From an uncultured Clostridia bacterium (GTDB lineage Bacteria > Bacillota > Dehalobacteriia > UBA4068): a stretch of 52,566 nt of DNA. Position numbers and translations under genes: made by a program. The notes under the pieces were generated by a model, which did no database searches, was not told the DNA's origin, and saw only the letters and a list, made by a program, of their open reading frames with translations. The first letter of the stretch is position 1; the number at the start of each line of letters is the position of its first letter. The stretch spans positions 1-52,566 of the forward strand of contig CALYAP010000050.1 in NCBI GenBank assembly GCA_944393575.1, written 5' to 3'. Shown here one piece after another: positions 1-8,510 of the stretch.

Positions 1-511
1 TACCACGTCCATTTATTTCTTCAATAGTACCTAAATCGTCATCATAAAAAAGTCCGCCGTATGCAGAAGCTATTAAGTCGGCTTCAGCATCAACTACAAC
101 TTCTTTGCTAGGCCATAATTCAGCTAAAACAGGCAATGAGTTGCGGGTTTCTTGGTATTCTTCAGGTAATTCACTGGGGTCATCGGTACGGCTAATGCCG
201 ATAATACGGTCTTCTAAGCCAAAGTACACCATCAGATCAGCTATGGTGCCACCACAGGTGATAACCCTTTCTGGTGCCTGTTCATACGTTTGGGTTACTT
301 CTCTGCCTAACCAGAAATAAGTATTCAGGGTAAGCGGATATTCTGTTGCTCCTGTAGTAGGTTGATAGTTTTCCCATTCTCCCAAGGTTGTTTGCTCGGT
401 ATTTTGCTGCTCTGTTTGGTCATTGTCTTGATTGGTGGCAGGCTCATTGGCGCAACCAAATAAAGCCAATGCCAAAAGGCAAACGAGCAATAAGGTAAAT
501 AGTTTTTTCAT
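1..511 (-). CDS. Fe-siderophore/cobalamin-type ABC transporter substrate-binding lipoprotein (partial)
   Basis: The ATG is at 511 on the minus strand and the 3' part runs off the left edge, leaving about 170 residues. The N-terminus is a lipoprotein signal: MKK, a hydrophobic run, then a lipobox ending LFGC with the lipidated Cys at residue 20. A Q/N/E/T-rich linker follows. The folded part contains APERVITCGGTIADLMVYFG and then GLEDRIIGIS, the usual start of periplasmic binding proteins of the BtuF/FhuD/FepB family (helical-backbone type III). These capture iron-siderophore, heme or cobalamin complexes outside the membrane for an ABC importer. No permease or ATPase gene is visible, but they could lie beyond the edge. 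The ligand cannot be told. A 25-bp palindrome lies about 100 bp upstream (611-635). Confidence 0.8.
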   Translation of the reverse strand, partial: MKKLFTLLLVCLLALALFGCANEPATNQDNDQTEQQNTEQTTLGEWENYQPTTGATEYPLTLNTYFWLGREVTQTYEQAPERVITCGGTIADLMVYFGLEDRIIGISRTDDPSELPEEYQETRNSLPVLAELWPSKEVVVDAEADLIASAYGGLFYDDDLGTIEEINGRG

Positions 512-610
512 AGTCGTTTCATCCCTTCCATAGTCCAGTTTCATCAGTCGCATAATTATACTTTAATAAAAATTATTTCTATTAAAGAATAATTGCTGAA
601 TAATTTTAGC

Positions 611-635
611 AATATTGATATCATTTATCAATATT
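611..635. repeat. Perfect 10-bp inverted repeat with 5-nt spacer (operator candidate)
   Basis: The arms AATATTGATA and TATCAATATT flank the spacer TCATT. The centre resembles a 7-1-7 Fur box (TGATAAT-N-ATTATCA), matching 11 of the 14 specified bases by my count. It sits between the divergent lipoprotein gene (start 511) and the repeat-nuclease gene (start 747), and just upstream of a TATAAT at 654-659. An operator for an iron or redox regulator is plausible because the left gene looks like an iron-complex binding protein. No direct evidence of function exists. Confidence 0.45.
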
Positions 636-746
636 TCTGGAGTGAACTTTTTATATAATGGAGTGCTAAAATTAATTGGACATTTAATACCGGTTAAAGC
701 TATAATAATTTTCGACATAAATATTGAACTTACAGGCTCTTAAACG

Positions 747-2021
747 ATGATTGGAAAGAAATTTGGACGACTAACAGTACTTGAACGTGCCAATACAAGA
801 AAAGGACGGGAGTATTGGTGGAAGTGTCTTTGTAATTGTGGCCGGCAAATAGAAGTGCGGGGTACTAGCCTTAGAAATGGTACTACGCGTAGCTGCGGCT
901 GTCTGAGAAATGAGCTAACCCGTCAAAGAAATAGCACCCGGGCTGATATTACTAATAATTTAATAGGGCAAAAGTACGGCCTTTTGACTGCTACTGAGTT
1001 ATTACCTGATAGGGTGAATGGCCAGAGGGTATGGCGCTGTCAATGTGAGTGTGGCAAACAAAAGGATGTCTTAGCACGTGACCTAAAAACAGGCCGGGTC
1101 AAAAGCTGTGGATGTTTGCCCACTAATACTCCCCGTGATCTTACGGGTAATAAGTATGGGCGACTGACGGTGATTAAGCTTTTACCAGAACGCAAATCTA
1201 ATGGCGGTGCTGTATGGTTATGCCGTTGCGATTGCGGCCAGGAGTTGCCGGTGGCAGCTGGTAATTTGCTTCGGGGTACCACTCGTAGTTGTGGCTGTTT
1301 ACGGCGAGATGATTTATCGGGGCAACAGTTTGGCCGTCTTACAGTGGAGTCACTTGGATCCAAATCTGGAGCAGGCAATGGAGCCTACTGGTTATGCCGT
1401 TGTGTTTGCGGTAATTATTGTGAAGTACAGGCTTCTAAGCTTAAGAGCGGCTATACGAAAAGCTGCGGTTGTATCAAGAGTGATAATATCAATAATCTAG
1501 TAGGTAAAAAATTTGGCAAACTGACAGTTGTACGTGATAGTGGTAAAAGAAGAGGAGGAAGCGGTGGAATCATTTGGGAATGTCTTTGCGAATGTGGGGA
1601 AAGTAAACTGATGCGCCAAGATGCCTTGGTGTCTGGAAGGACCATTAGCTGTGGCTGTATTCGATCAAAGGGAAATGAAAAGGTGGCTTCATTGCTCAAA
1701 AAGCATAAAATAAAATATATTAAAGAATATTCTCCTGATGATTTAAAGCGAAAAGGCAGTCTACGTTTTGATTTCGCTATACTAGACGAAAAACATTTTG
1801 TGGTGTATTTTATAGAATATGATGGTGAGCTGCATTACGGTTATAGCAATTCTGGTTGGGATAATGCGGAACGTTTTCAGCGGACTGTGGAAAGTGATAA
1901 TTTGAAAAACATCTATTGCCAACAGCATCACATTCCGCTTATCCGTATTCCTTATACTAGATATGATAAGCTTGATATCGCTGATCTGGTATTAGCGACG
2001 AGTGAATTCATCATCTCTTAG
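747..2021 (+). CDS. Five-repeat zinc-binding protein with C-terminal Vsr/EDxHD-like nuclease domain
   Basis: The protein has 424 residues. Five tandem copies of a roughly 53-residue module occupy about residues 1-53, 72-124, 132-185, 190-243 and 251-305. Each reads G-K-x-[FY]-G-x-L-T-V, then W-x-C-x-C-x-CG, then L-x-x-G-x-x-x-SCGC. The Cys spacing suggests a zinc-binding module. Residues 308-424 form a different domain with RFDFAI (D342), FIEYDGELHY (E357, D359, H363), an R...D..K..YC helix and a PLIRIPY strand. That is the pattern of phage-type Vsr-like (EDxHD) nucleases. Such modules occur in phage and homing-endonuclease proteins, so a DNA-targeting, free-standing homing-type nuclease is my inference. 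The ribosome binding site is weak. The gene stands alone between a divergent transporter gene and trmO. Confidence 0.72.
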   Translation: MIGKKFGRLTVLERANTRKGREYWWKCLCNCGRQIEVRGTSLRNGTTRSCGCLRNELTRQRNSTRADITNNLIGQKYGLLTATELLPDRVNGQRVWRCQCECGKQKDVLARDLKTGRVKSCGCLPTNTPRDLTGNKYGRLTVIKLLPERKSNGGAVWLCRCDCGQELPVAAGNLLRGTTRSCGCLRRDDLSGQQFGRLTVESLGSKSGAGNGAYWLCRCVCGNYCEVQASKLKSGYTKSCGCIKSDNINNLVGKKFGKLTVVRDSGKRRGGSGGIIWECLCECGESKLMRQDALVSGRTISCGCIRSKGNEKVASLLKKHKIKYIKEYSPDDLKRKGSLRFDFAILDEKHFVVYFIEYDGELHYGYSNSGWDNAERFQRTVESDNLKNIYCQQHHIPLIRIPYTRYDKLDIADLVLATSEFIIS

Positions 2022-2070
2022 CAAGTGGCTTCTACTTTATTGGGTAGCCTGATAGTAATGAGGTGTTTTT

Positions 2071-2769
2071 ATGTCAGATATTATGCAATTAGATATCATT
2101 GCCCGCATTCATAATGATTTTCCCACTAAATTTGGTATACCAAGACAAAGTGGGTTGGTAAATGATCTCCAATCGATTATTGTTTTTGAGCCTAAATACC
2201 GTAATCCCGACGCTGTACGTGGCTTAGAGCAGTTTTCCCATATTTGGTTATTGTGGCAGTTTTCCGAGGCCATTCGTGAACAGTGGTCGCCGACTGTCCG
2301 TCCTCCGCGGCTTGGCGGTAATACCAGAATGGGTGTGTTTGCGACCCGTTCCCCCTTTAGGCCTAATCCAATCGGCCTATCTTCGGTGCAGTTAAGTAGG
2401 ATTGAGATCAATGATGAATTAGGTCCAATCTTATATGTGACTGGAGCGGATTTAATGGATGGTAGCCCGATTTATGATATTAAGCCCTATCTACCTTATA
2501 CTGATGCCCATCCTGATGCTAGCGGCGGATTCGCCTGCTCTAATAAAGATGGTTTTTTACAGGTATATTTCCCTGAGCAATGGTTAGCTATGGTACCGGA
2601 AAAGAAGCGGGATAGTCTGATTGGGGTTTTGGCGCAGGATCCCAGACCAGCATATCAAAATTCACCGGAGCGAATCTATGGGTTCCAATTTGCCGGGTTA
2701 GAGATTAGGTTTATGGTTCAAGATAGCCTATTAACGGTCTGCGAAGTTAAAGAGGTAGTTGGTAACTAA
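2071..2769 (+). CDS. trmO: tRNA (N6-threonylcarbamoyladenosine37-N6)-methyltransferase TrmO
   Basis: This 232-residue protein belongs to the UPF0066/YaeB (TsaA) family. TrmO uses S-adenosylmethionine to methylate t6A37 to m6t6A in ANN-decoding tRNAs such as tRNA-Thr(GGU). The diagnostic stretch is GGNTRMGVFATRSPFRPNPI (about residues 87-106), followed by GLSSVQLSRIE, a DLMDGSPIYDIKPYLPY segment and a C-terminal FQFAGLEIRF-like region. The length fits the family. The start is chosen because GAGGTG lies about 9 nt upstream of ATG 2071. The gene is monocistronic: a hairpin follows its stop, and the next gene has its own promoter. Confidence 0.92.
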   Translation: MSDIMQLDIIARIHNDFPTKFGIPRQSGLVNDLQSIIVFEPKYRNPDAVRGLEQFSHIWLLWQFSEAIREQWSPTVRPPRLGGNTRMGVFATRSPFRPNPIGLSSVQLSRIEINDELGPILYVTGADLMDGSPIYDIKPYLPYTDAHPDASGGFACSNKDGFLQVYFPEQWLAMVPEKKRDSLIGVLAQDPRPAYQNSPERIYGFQFAGLEIRFMVQDSLLTVCEVKEVVGN

Positions 2770-2812
2770 AATAGCTTAATGCTGCACAAGCATTTAGATG
2801 CTATTTATTTTA
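2770..2812 (+). terminator. Likely intrinsic terminator of trmO
   Basis: A nested hairpin starts right at the stop codon. AATAGC pairs with GCTATT, and an inner AATGC pairs with GCATT around TGCACAA. A T-rich stretch (TATTTTAT) follows. The stem is weak and AT-rich, so efficiency is uncertain. Confidence 0.5.
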
Positions 2813-2859
2813 TCTTTGTTGTTTATAATACCTAAGTTTGGACATTTGCTATTTTATGC

Positions 2860-2888
2860 TTGCTTTTTGTCAAGCTATATGTTAGAAT
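2860..2888 (+). promoter_or_regulatory. Promoter of the rimP-nusA-infB operon
   Basis: A -35 element TTGCTT (2860-2865), a 17-nt spacer and a -10 element TAGAAT (2883-2888), preceded by TG one base away (extended -10). The predicted start is near 2895, upstream of the leader hairpin at 2915-2943 and rimP at 2966. Confidence 0.6.
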
Positions 2889-2914
2889 ACACACGTTAGA
2901 GATGTTGCTGTAGG

Positions 2915-2943
2915 AAAGTGGGGAATTATTCCCACTTTTTCTT
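2915..2943 (+). terminator. Leader hairpin / attenuator-like terminator before rimP
   Basis: AAAGTGGG (2915-2922) pairs perfectly with CCCACTTT (2931-2938) around an 8-nt loop, and TTCTTTT follows. The hairpin has the form of an intrinsic terminator, yet it lies between the promoter and the first gene. It is therefore likely a regulated or leaky attenuator in the 5' leader. Feedback by NusA, encoded two genes in, is an attractive inference but is not shown. Confidence 0.6.
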
Positions 2944-2965
2944 TTGAATTAGGAAGGCTAAGCAG

Positions 2966-3451
2966 ATGGTCAAAAAGAAAGGCTTTGTTGTTGATTATAA
3001 TAAAATAGAACAGGAAATTTGGTCATTGGTAGAGCCGCTTTGTTCTGAGTGTGGCGCCGAGCTTATTGATGTTGAATATGTGTACGAAGCTGGTAGTTGG
3101 TATTTGCGGATTTTTATCGACCGTGAACCGCCGGTAGATCATGCTTTGTGTGAATTAGTTAGCGGTAAAATCAGTGATGCGCTGGATATCGCTGACCCAA
3201 TTAGCCAAAGCTATTATCTGGAAGTAAGCTCTCCGGGATTAGAACGCCCGCTTAAACGGCAGCAGGATTTTCAGCGCTATGCAGGAAGAGAGATTTTAGT
3301 CAAGCTGTATGCACCATATGATGGGGTAAAAGAATTTCAAGGTATACTCAAAACTATGGAGGATGCTGTTCTAACTATAGAGACTGTTGACGGTGAACGT
3401 TCTTTTCCTCTAGATAGCATCGCAAAGGCCCATTTGGTAGCAGATATATAA
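2966..3451 (+). CDS. rimP: Ribosome maturation factor RimP
   Basis: This 161-residue protein has the two-domain RimP fold. The N-terminal alpha/beta domain (about 12-85) contains EQEIWSLVEPLCSECGAELI and the LEVSSPGLERPL motif that closes it. The C-terminal SH3-like barrel (about 86-158) contains GREILVKLYAPYDGVKEF. RimP binds the 30S subunit and helps assemble its head, acting with uS12. It is the first gene of the operon, followed 40 nt later by nusA. The start ATG 2966 is preceded by AGGAAGG. Confidence 0.95.
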   Translation: MVKKKGFVVDYNKIEQEIWSLVEPLCSECGAELIDVEYVYEAGSWYLRIFIDREPPVDHALCELVSGKISDALDIADPISQSYYLEVSSPGLERPLKRQQDFQRYAGREILVKLYAPYDGVKEFQGILKTMEDAVLTIETVDGERSFPLDSIAKAHLVADI

Positions 3452-3491
3452 AACCGATTTTAAGAATTAATCTATGTAAGGAGTAAAAAAG

Positions 3492-4619
3492 ATGAATATC
3501 GAATTCATTGAAGCCCTCAAAGATTTAGAAAAAGAACGCGGTATTGAAATGGATGTGCTTATAGAAGCCATTGAAGCTGCTTTAATCTCTGCCTATAAGA
3601 AAAATTACGGTTCTTCACAAAATGTGCGAGTGGAAATCAACCGTAATAATGGCGAGATCCATGTCATTTATCGTAAAGATGTAGTTGAAGAGGTTGATGA
3701 CCCAGCCACCCAAATGTCTTTAGAAGAAGCGCAAAGATATGATCCTGAATTTGAGGTTGGCGATGTTTTCGAATCTGAGGTAACTCCACGTAGTTTTGGC
3801 CGTATCGCTGCTCAGACTGCTAAGCATGTTGTCATGCAGCGAATCAGAGAAGCCGAACGCAATATGGTATATGACCAGTATGCTACACGCAAAGATGATA
3901 TTATCACTGCAACTGTGTTGCGTGTTGAAGGCAAAAATGTCTTTATGGATCTAGGCAAAACAGAAGCTCTTCTGGCACCTTCTGAACAAATTCCTCGAGA
4001 GAATTACCGTCAGGGTAATAGGTTGAAAGTTTATATTTTAGAAGTCCGCAAAACCAATAAAGGACCGCAGATTTTAGTCTCCAGGACCCATCCAGGACTA
4101 TTGAAACGTCTTTTTGAACGTGAAGTACCAGAAATCCAAGATGGCACAGTAGAGATCAAGTCAGTGGTGCGTGAGCCTGGTTGGCGTTCTAAAATTGCTG
4201 TTTATAGCAAAAATACTAGTGTAGACCCGGTAGGAGCCTGTGTTGGTTCTAAAGGTATGCGTGTTCAGGCTATAGTGAATGAACTAGACGGCGAGAAAAT
4301 TGAGATCATCCGCTGGGATGAAGACCCGGCTATTTATGTCAGCAATGCTCTTTCGCCGGCTAAGGCTATTTCTGTAGAAATAGATGAAGAAGAGAAGTTC
4401 ACCAGGGTAGTTGTCCCTGATTTCCAGCTTTCTTTAGCTATTGGCAAGGAAGGACAGAATGCCCGTTTGGCTGCCCGTTTGACTGGCTGGAAGATTGATA
4501 TCAAGAGCGAAAGTCAAATGGCTGAATTAGAAGAAAACGGTGAAGCCATTGAACAAGATGAGTATTGGGATGAATCTGGTGCACAGGAGTACCAGGACGC
4601 CTTGGAGACGGAGAAATAA
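3492..4619 (+). CDS. nusA: Transcription termination/antitermination protein NusA
   Basis: NusA has 375 residues, the short Bacillota form without the acidic repeats of Proteobacteria. An N-terminal RNA-polymerase-binding domain (about 1-125) starts [18 protein letters not shown]. The S1 domain (about 130-200) includes [20 protein letters not shown]. Two KH domains (about 200-345) carry [18 protein letters not shown] and [19 protein letters not shown] short acidic tail ends the protein. NusA modulates pausing, hairpin termination and antitermination. AAGGAG lies before ATG 3492. The ylxR gene follows after 3 nt. Confidence 0.96.
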   Translation: MNIEFIEALKDLEKERGIEMDVLIEAIEAALISAYKKNYGSSQNVRVEINRNNGEIHVIYRKDVVEEVDDPATQMSLEEAQRYDPEFEVGDVFESEVTPRSFGRIAAQTAKHVVMQRIREAERNMVYDQYATRKDDIITATVLRVEGKNVFMDLGKTEALLAPSEQIPRENYRQGNRLKVYILEVRKTNKGPQILVSRTHPGLLKRLFEREVPEIQDGTVEIKSVVREPGWRSKIAVYSKNTSVDPVGACVGSKGMRVQAIVNELDGEKIEIIRWDEDPAIYVSNALSPAKAISVEIDEEEKFTRVVVPDFQLSLAIGKEGQNARLAARLTGWKIDIKSESQMAELEENGEAIEQDEYWDESGAQEYQDALETEK

Positions 4620-4622
4620 TCA

Positions 4623-4907
4623 GTGATTAGAAAACAGCCTCAACGCATATGTGCAGTTTGCCGTGAAAGTAAGCTTAAAAGAGAGCTTATCAGACTAGTA
4701 CGTGATCCAGAGGGGAATATTAGTTTGGATCCTACTGGTAAAAAATCAGGCCGGGGTGCGTATTTGTGTAATAATCCTGAATGTCTTAAAAAGGCGCGCA
4801 AGCAACGTTGTTTGGAACGTTCATTGAAGACGCCAATTCCTGAGGAACTCTGGGAGCAAATTGCAGTAGCAATAGAGGGTTTGCCTAAAAATGAATCAGA
4901 TGAGTGA
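4623..4907 (+). CDS. ylxR: YlxR/RnpM family RNA-binding protein (DUF448)
   Basis: This small basic protein has 94 residues and starts at GTG 4623, three bases after nusA. It carries RICAVCRE (Cys10 and Cys13), KRELIRLVR and the signature GRGAYLC (about residues 43-49). The family binds RNA, and Bacillus subtilis YlxR (RnpM) has been reported to modulate RNase P. The gene is always found between nusA and infB, as here. It overlaps the start of ylxQ by 17 nt, which implies translational coupling. Confidence 0.93.
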   Translation: MIRKQPQRICAVCRESKLKRELIRLVRDPEGNISLDPTGKKSGRGAYLCNNPECLKKARKQRCLERSLKTPIPEELWEQIAVAIEGLPKNESDE

Positions 4908-5223
4908 ACAAGAAAAGAAAAAAATTTCTGGTTATTTGGGTATTGCTCAGCGCGCAGGAAAAATAGTTGCTGGTAATAATATGGTCAAAGAGGCTTTAGA
5001 AAAAAAACGCGTTAAATTATTGGTATTAGCGGATAATGCCTCGAATGAAGTAAAGTCTAGTTTGAGTTTGTTGGCCCAAAAAAATGGGATTTGTGTTATT
5101 AGTTGGCCAACTAAGGATGAACTAGGATTGATCGTTGGAAAAAGCCGTCGAGGCGCCTTAGGTGTGCTGGATGATGGTTTTGCGCAAGCAATAAAAAAGG
5201 TTAAAGGCATTATCAATGCTTAG
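4891..5223 (+). CDS. ylxQ: L7Ae/L30e-like RNA-binding protein YlxQ
   Basis: The protein has 110 residues and the L7Ae/eL8 fold. LGIAQRAGKIVAGNNMVKEA gives the conserved alanine/glycine entry helix, VKLLVLADNASNEVK the central strand and helix, and SRRGALGVLDDGFAQAI the C-terminal helix. It probably binds kink-turn RNA. ATG 4891 overlaps the ylxR end. A second in-frame ATG at 4900 is also possible. The position between ylxR and infB is typical of Bacillota. Confidence 0.9.
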   Translation: MNQMSEQEKKKISGYLGIAQRAGKIVAGNNMVKEALEKKRVKLLVLADNASNEVKSSLSLLAQKNGICVISWPTKDELGLIVGKSRRGALGVLDDGFAQAIKKVKGIINA

Positions 5224-5254
5224 ATTTTATCCGATGTGATAAGGGGTGGTAGGT

Positions 5255-8059
5255 TTGGCAAAAATAAAAATTTACGAATTGGCAAAAGAGCTCTCTATAG
5301 AGAGCAAGGAAATTATTCGCCGGCTCAATAAAATGGGTATCGAAGTAAAGACCCATATGAGCTCGATTAGTGAAAAAGATGCCAATGCGGTGAGAAATAG
5401 TTTCGCCAAAGAAGGAAAGGCTAAGCCTGTAGCGGATGCGGAAGGCTTTGTTCCGCGTGTTAAGCGTATCCCTAAAGCTGTAATTGAAAAGGAACAGATT
5501 GCGGCAAAACCAGAAGAAGAGAAGCCTGATACAGATGCTCCAGCTAATGTCAATACTGGAGCACAACAGCAATCATCAGAGCAGGCTGACTCTTCTCAGC
5601 CCTTATCAGTAGAAACCAAACTGAATGATGATGTAAAAGCCGAACCCGATCTTCAAGACCAGAAGATAGCGGCAGATAAGGATATAGCTAAACCGAAAGA
5701 AACTCCTGCGGCGCAGGAAAAGACAACCAAAGAGCAGGATGCGCCTTCTGAACCTGTAGATAGGGAAGAAAACAAATCTGAGCCTGTAGTTGAGAAGCAA
5801 GAACAAAAAGAAACCAAACATGATGCTAAACCTGCACCAGCTGCTACAGAAAAGTCACAGTCATCATCAGATGTCACATTAAAAACTAAACCAGTCGATG
5901 AGACCGATAAACAGACTCAGCCATCAAAACCTAAGGAGAATAAACCCCAATCTAATAATAGAGCTCAGGAAAATTCTCAGCAGGGTAATAGACAGAACCA
6001 GTCAAGGCCACATGAAGACAAAGCAAAATCAGAGCGTTCACAAAATGAGCGTTCTCGTAACAACAGAACTCAGGGAGATAAATTCCATGGCAACCGGCCA
6101 ACATTAGATGAGCCATATATGCCAGAAAATAAGCCGAATAATCATAAGGCAAACCGGAAGAAAGTATTTGTGAAGGATAATGCTTTTGACCGTAGAGGCG
6201 ATGATGAATTTAACAACGGCCGCGGTTATGGCAAAGGATTTAAAGGAAAAGGCCGCAAAGGTGGTAAGAATAATAAGAAGGAAACAAAAGTAGTTATGCC
6301 TCCTGTAACGCCAAAAAAAATTACTATCGGCGAAACCGTTGTTTTAGGCGAATTAGCCAAAACTATGGGTAAGACTGCTGGTGAAATTATCAAAAAGCTC
6401 TTTGAAATGGGGATTATGGCCACTATTAATCAGGAGCTGGATTCAGAAACCGCTATTTTGGTAGCGGACGAATTTGGTGTAACCGTAGAAGTAAAGGCTG
6501 ACCGGGCCGCAGAAATCTTAGAAGATATTGCCGATGATGAGGGAGAAATGAAAGAAAGACCCCCAGTGGTCACTATCATGGGCCATGTCGACCATGGTAA
6601 AACTTCGCTCCTTGATGCGATTCGCCATACCAATGTGGTCTCCGGTGAGGCTGGTGGCATCACTCAGCATATTGGTGCCTATCAGGTAGAAATCAAGGGT
6701 AAGAAAATCACCTTCCTGGATACCCCTGGCCATGAGGCATTTACTGCCATGCGTGCCCGTGGGGCTAACATGACGGATATCGCGATTATTGTAGTTGCTG
6801 CTGATGATGGGGTTATGCCTCAGACTATTGAAGCGATTAACCACTCCAAGGCAGCTGGAGTGCCGATAATTATTGCTATTAATAAAATAGATAAGCCAGG
6901 TGCTGATCCCAACAGGGTCAAACAGGAGTTAACGGAATATGGTTTGGTGCCTGAAGAATGGGGCGGCGATACCATTATGGTTGAAGTTTCTGCTAAGGCG
7001 GGCATCAACCTTGAAGGTTTGCTGGAAATGATCTTATTGGTGGCTGAGGTGGAAGAACTCAAAGCCAATTATGACCGGCAAGCGAGGGGTGCTGTCATTG
7101 AGGCCAAGCTGGATAAAAACCGTGGCTCTGTGGCAACCTTATTGGTACAAAAAGGGACCCTTCATGCTGGTGATAACATTTTGGCTGGTGCTGTCTTTGG
7201 TAAAGTTAGAGCCATGCATGATGATAAAGGGCGTAAGGTTAAATCCGCTGGCCCATCCATGCCCGTTGAGGTATTAGGATTTTCTGATGTGCCTACTGCT
7301 GGGGAAATATTTGTTGTTGTTAAAGATGAGAAAGACGCCCGTTTGGTTGCAGCTAAACAAAGTGCCAAGAAACGTGAGGAAGAGCTGCATCGTGCTACCA
7401 AAATTAGTCTGGATAATCTTTTCCAACAAATCGCTGAGGGCGAGATCAAAGAGCTTAACCTGGTAGTCAAGGCCGATGTTCAGGGATCAGTAGAGGCATT
7501 GATCCAGAGTCTGGTCAAGTTGAATACCGATGAAGTTAAAGTTAATGTCATTCATTCTGGTGTTGGCGCCGTCTCTGAGAGCGATGTAATGCTGGCATCA
7601 GCTTCCAATGCGATTATTTTGGGCTTCAATATTATTGCACCTCCTGCTGCCCGTGCCGCAGCTGAGGCCGCTGATGTGGATATTAGGCTCTACCGTGTTA
7701 TTTATGATGCTCTCGAAGATATTAAGCTGGCTATGAGCGGCTTACTGGCACCAGAATACAAAGAAAATATCATTGGCCATGTGGAAATTAGGCAAGTTAT
7801 CAGAGTGCCTAAAGTAGGTGTTGTTGCTGGCTCTTATGTGACCAATGGTAAAGTAGTCCGTAATGCTTTAGTGCGTGTTATTCGTGATAATGCCGTAATC
7901 GCTGATGATAAGATTATCAGCCTGAGGCGGTTCAAAGATGATGCTAAAGAGGTTTTAGAAGGCTTTGAATGCGGCATTGGCTTAGAAAACTTCCATGATA
8001 TTAAAGAAGGCGATCAATTAGAGGTTTATGAGATGGAAGAAATCGCCAGACAACTCTAA
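5255..8059 (+). CDS. infB: Translation initiation factor IF-2
   Basis: The protein has about 934 residues from a TTG start at 5255, chosen because AAGGGG lies 8 nt upstream and the protein then begins with the usual [12 protein letters not shown]. An in-frame GTG at 5246 overlaps the ribosome binding site. The N-terminal IF2N domain is followed by a long low-complexity K/E/P/Q/N-rich linker (about residues 80-330), then a second IF2N region. The GTPase carries G1 GHVDHGKT (443-450), [18 protein letters not shown] and NKID. Domains II to IV end the protein, the last binding fMet-tRNA. IF-2 brings initiator tRNA to the 30S subunit and drives subunit joining. The operon continues with rbfA after 35 nt. 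Confidence 0.97.
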   Translation: MAKIKIYELAKELSIESKEIIRRLNKMGIEVKTHMSSISEKDANAVRNSFAKEGKAKPVADAEGFVPRVKRIPKAVIEKEQIAAKPEEEKPDTDAPANVNTGAQQQSSEQADSSQPLSVETKLNDDVKAEPDLQDQKIAADKDIAKPKETPAAQEKTTKEQDAPSEPVDREENKSEPVVEKQEQKETKHDAKPAPAATEKSQSSSDVTLKTKPVDETDKQTQPSKPKENKPQSNNRAQENSQQGNRQNQSRPHEDKAKSERSQNERSRNNRTQGDKFHGNRPTLDEPYMPENKPNNHKANRKKVFVKDNAFDRRGDDEFNNGRGYGKGFKGKGRKGGKNNKKETKVVMPPVTPKKITIGETVVLGELAKTMGKTAGEIIKKLFEMGIMATINQELDSETAILVADEFGVTVEVKADRAAEILEDIADDEGEMKERPPVVTIMGHVDHGKTSLLDAIRHTNVVSGEAGGITQHIGAYQVEIKGKKITFLDTPGHEAFTAMRARGANMTDIAIIVVAADDGVMPQTIEAINHSKAAGVPIIIAINKIDKPGADPNRVKQELTEYGLVPEEWGGDTIMVEVSAKAGINLEGLLEMILLVAEVEELKANYDRQARGAVIEAKLDKNRGSVATLLVQKGTLHAGDNILAGAVFGKVRAMHDDKGRKVKSAGPSMPVEVLGFSDVPTAGEIFVVVKDEKDARLVAAKQSAKKREEELHRATKISLDNLFQQIAEGEIKELNLVVKADVQGSVEALIQSLVKLNTDEVKVNVIHSGVGAVSESDVMLASASNAIILGFNIIAPPAARAAAEAADVDIRLYRVIYDALEDIKLAMSGLLAPEYKENIIGHVEIRQVIRVPKVGVVAGSYVTNGKVVRNALVRVIRDNAVIADDKIISLRRFKDDAKEVLEGFECGIGLENFHDIKEGDQLEVYEMEEIARQL

Positions 8060-8094
8060 TCGCCTTTACCCGTTTTGAGTTAGAGGAGATATAT

Positions 8095-8493
8095 ATGTCT
8101 AGTCATAGAGTAGAACGATTAGCTGGTGAGATAAAAAAAGAGATTGCCTCTATCCTTGACAGAGAGATCAAAGATCCCCGTATTGGTATGGTTTCAGTAG
8201 TGGCGATTGATATTGCCCCGGATGGTTGTTCCGCCCATGTTTTTGTCAGTCCAATGATGAGCAATGTTGATAAAAAACAGATGGCAGCTGCTCTGGAAAG
8301 CGCTAAGGGATATATTCGTAGAGAGCTTGGTAAACGGTTAAAAACCAGGATTATTCCTGAGTTGTATTTTCAGGTGGATGAATCTATTGCTTATGGGGTG
8401 CAGATGATCAAAAAGGTGGAGCAACAAATAGCTGCTGATGAACAAGCAGCAGCAGGGCGTCCTCCTATTGATGAAGGCGTCTATAAGGAATAA
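8095..8493 (+). CDS. rbfA: 30S ribosome-binding factor RbfA
   Basis: RbfA here has 132 residues and a single KH-type domain. The N-terminal helix RVERLAGEIKKEIASIL is followed by DREIKDPRIGMVSVVAIDIA (with the typical KDPR turn), AHVFVSPM and a C-terminal ELYFQVDESIAYG motif. It binds the 30S platform near helix 1 of 16S rRNA and assists late maturation and cold adaptation. AGAGGAG precedes the ATG. It lies directly after infB, as in most bacteria. Confidence 0.95.
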   Translation: MSSHRVERLAGEIKKEIASILDREIKDPRIGMVSVVAIDIAPDGCSAHVFVSPMMSNVDKKQMAAALESAKGYIRRELGKRLKTRIIPELYFQVDESIAYGVQMIKKVEQQIAADEQAAAGRPPIDEGVYKE

Positions 8494-8510
8494 AATTTGG
8501 AGAGAACACT

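Noticed and set aside
1040-1378. Open frame on the minus strand inside the repeat-nuclease gene
   Set aside because: It is a shadow of the real gene: Pro/Ser/Arg-rich with no family motif, while the plus strand encodes clear repeats and domains.
5213-5877. Several minus-strand open frames under the infB linker
   Set aside because: They are reverse reads of the low-complexity IF-2 linker and give Phe/Leu/Ser-rich nonsense with no start context.
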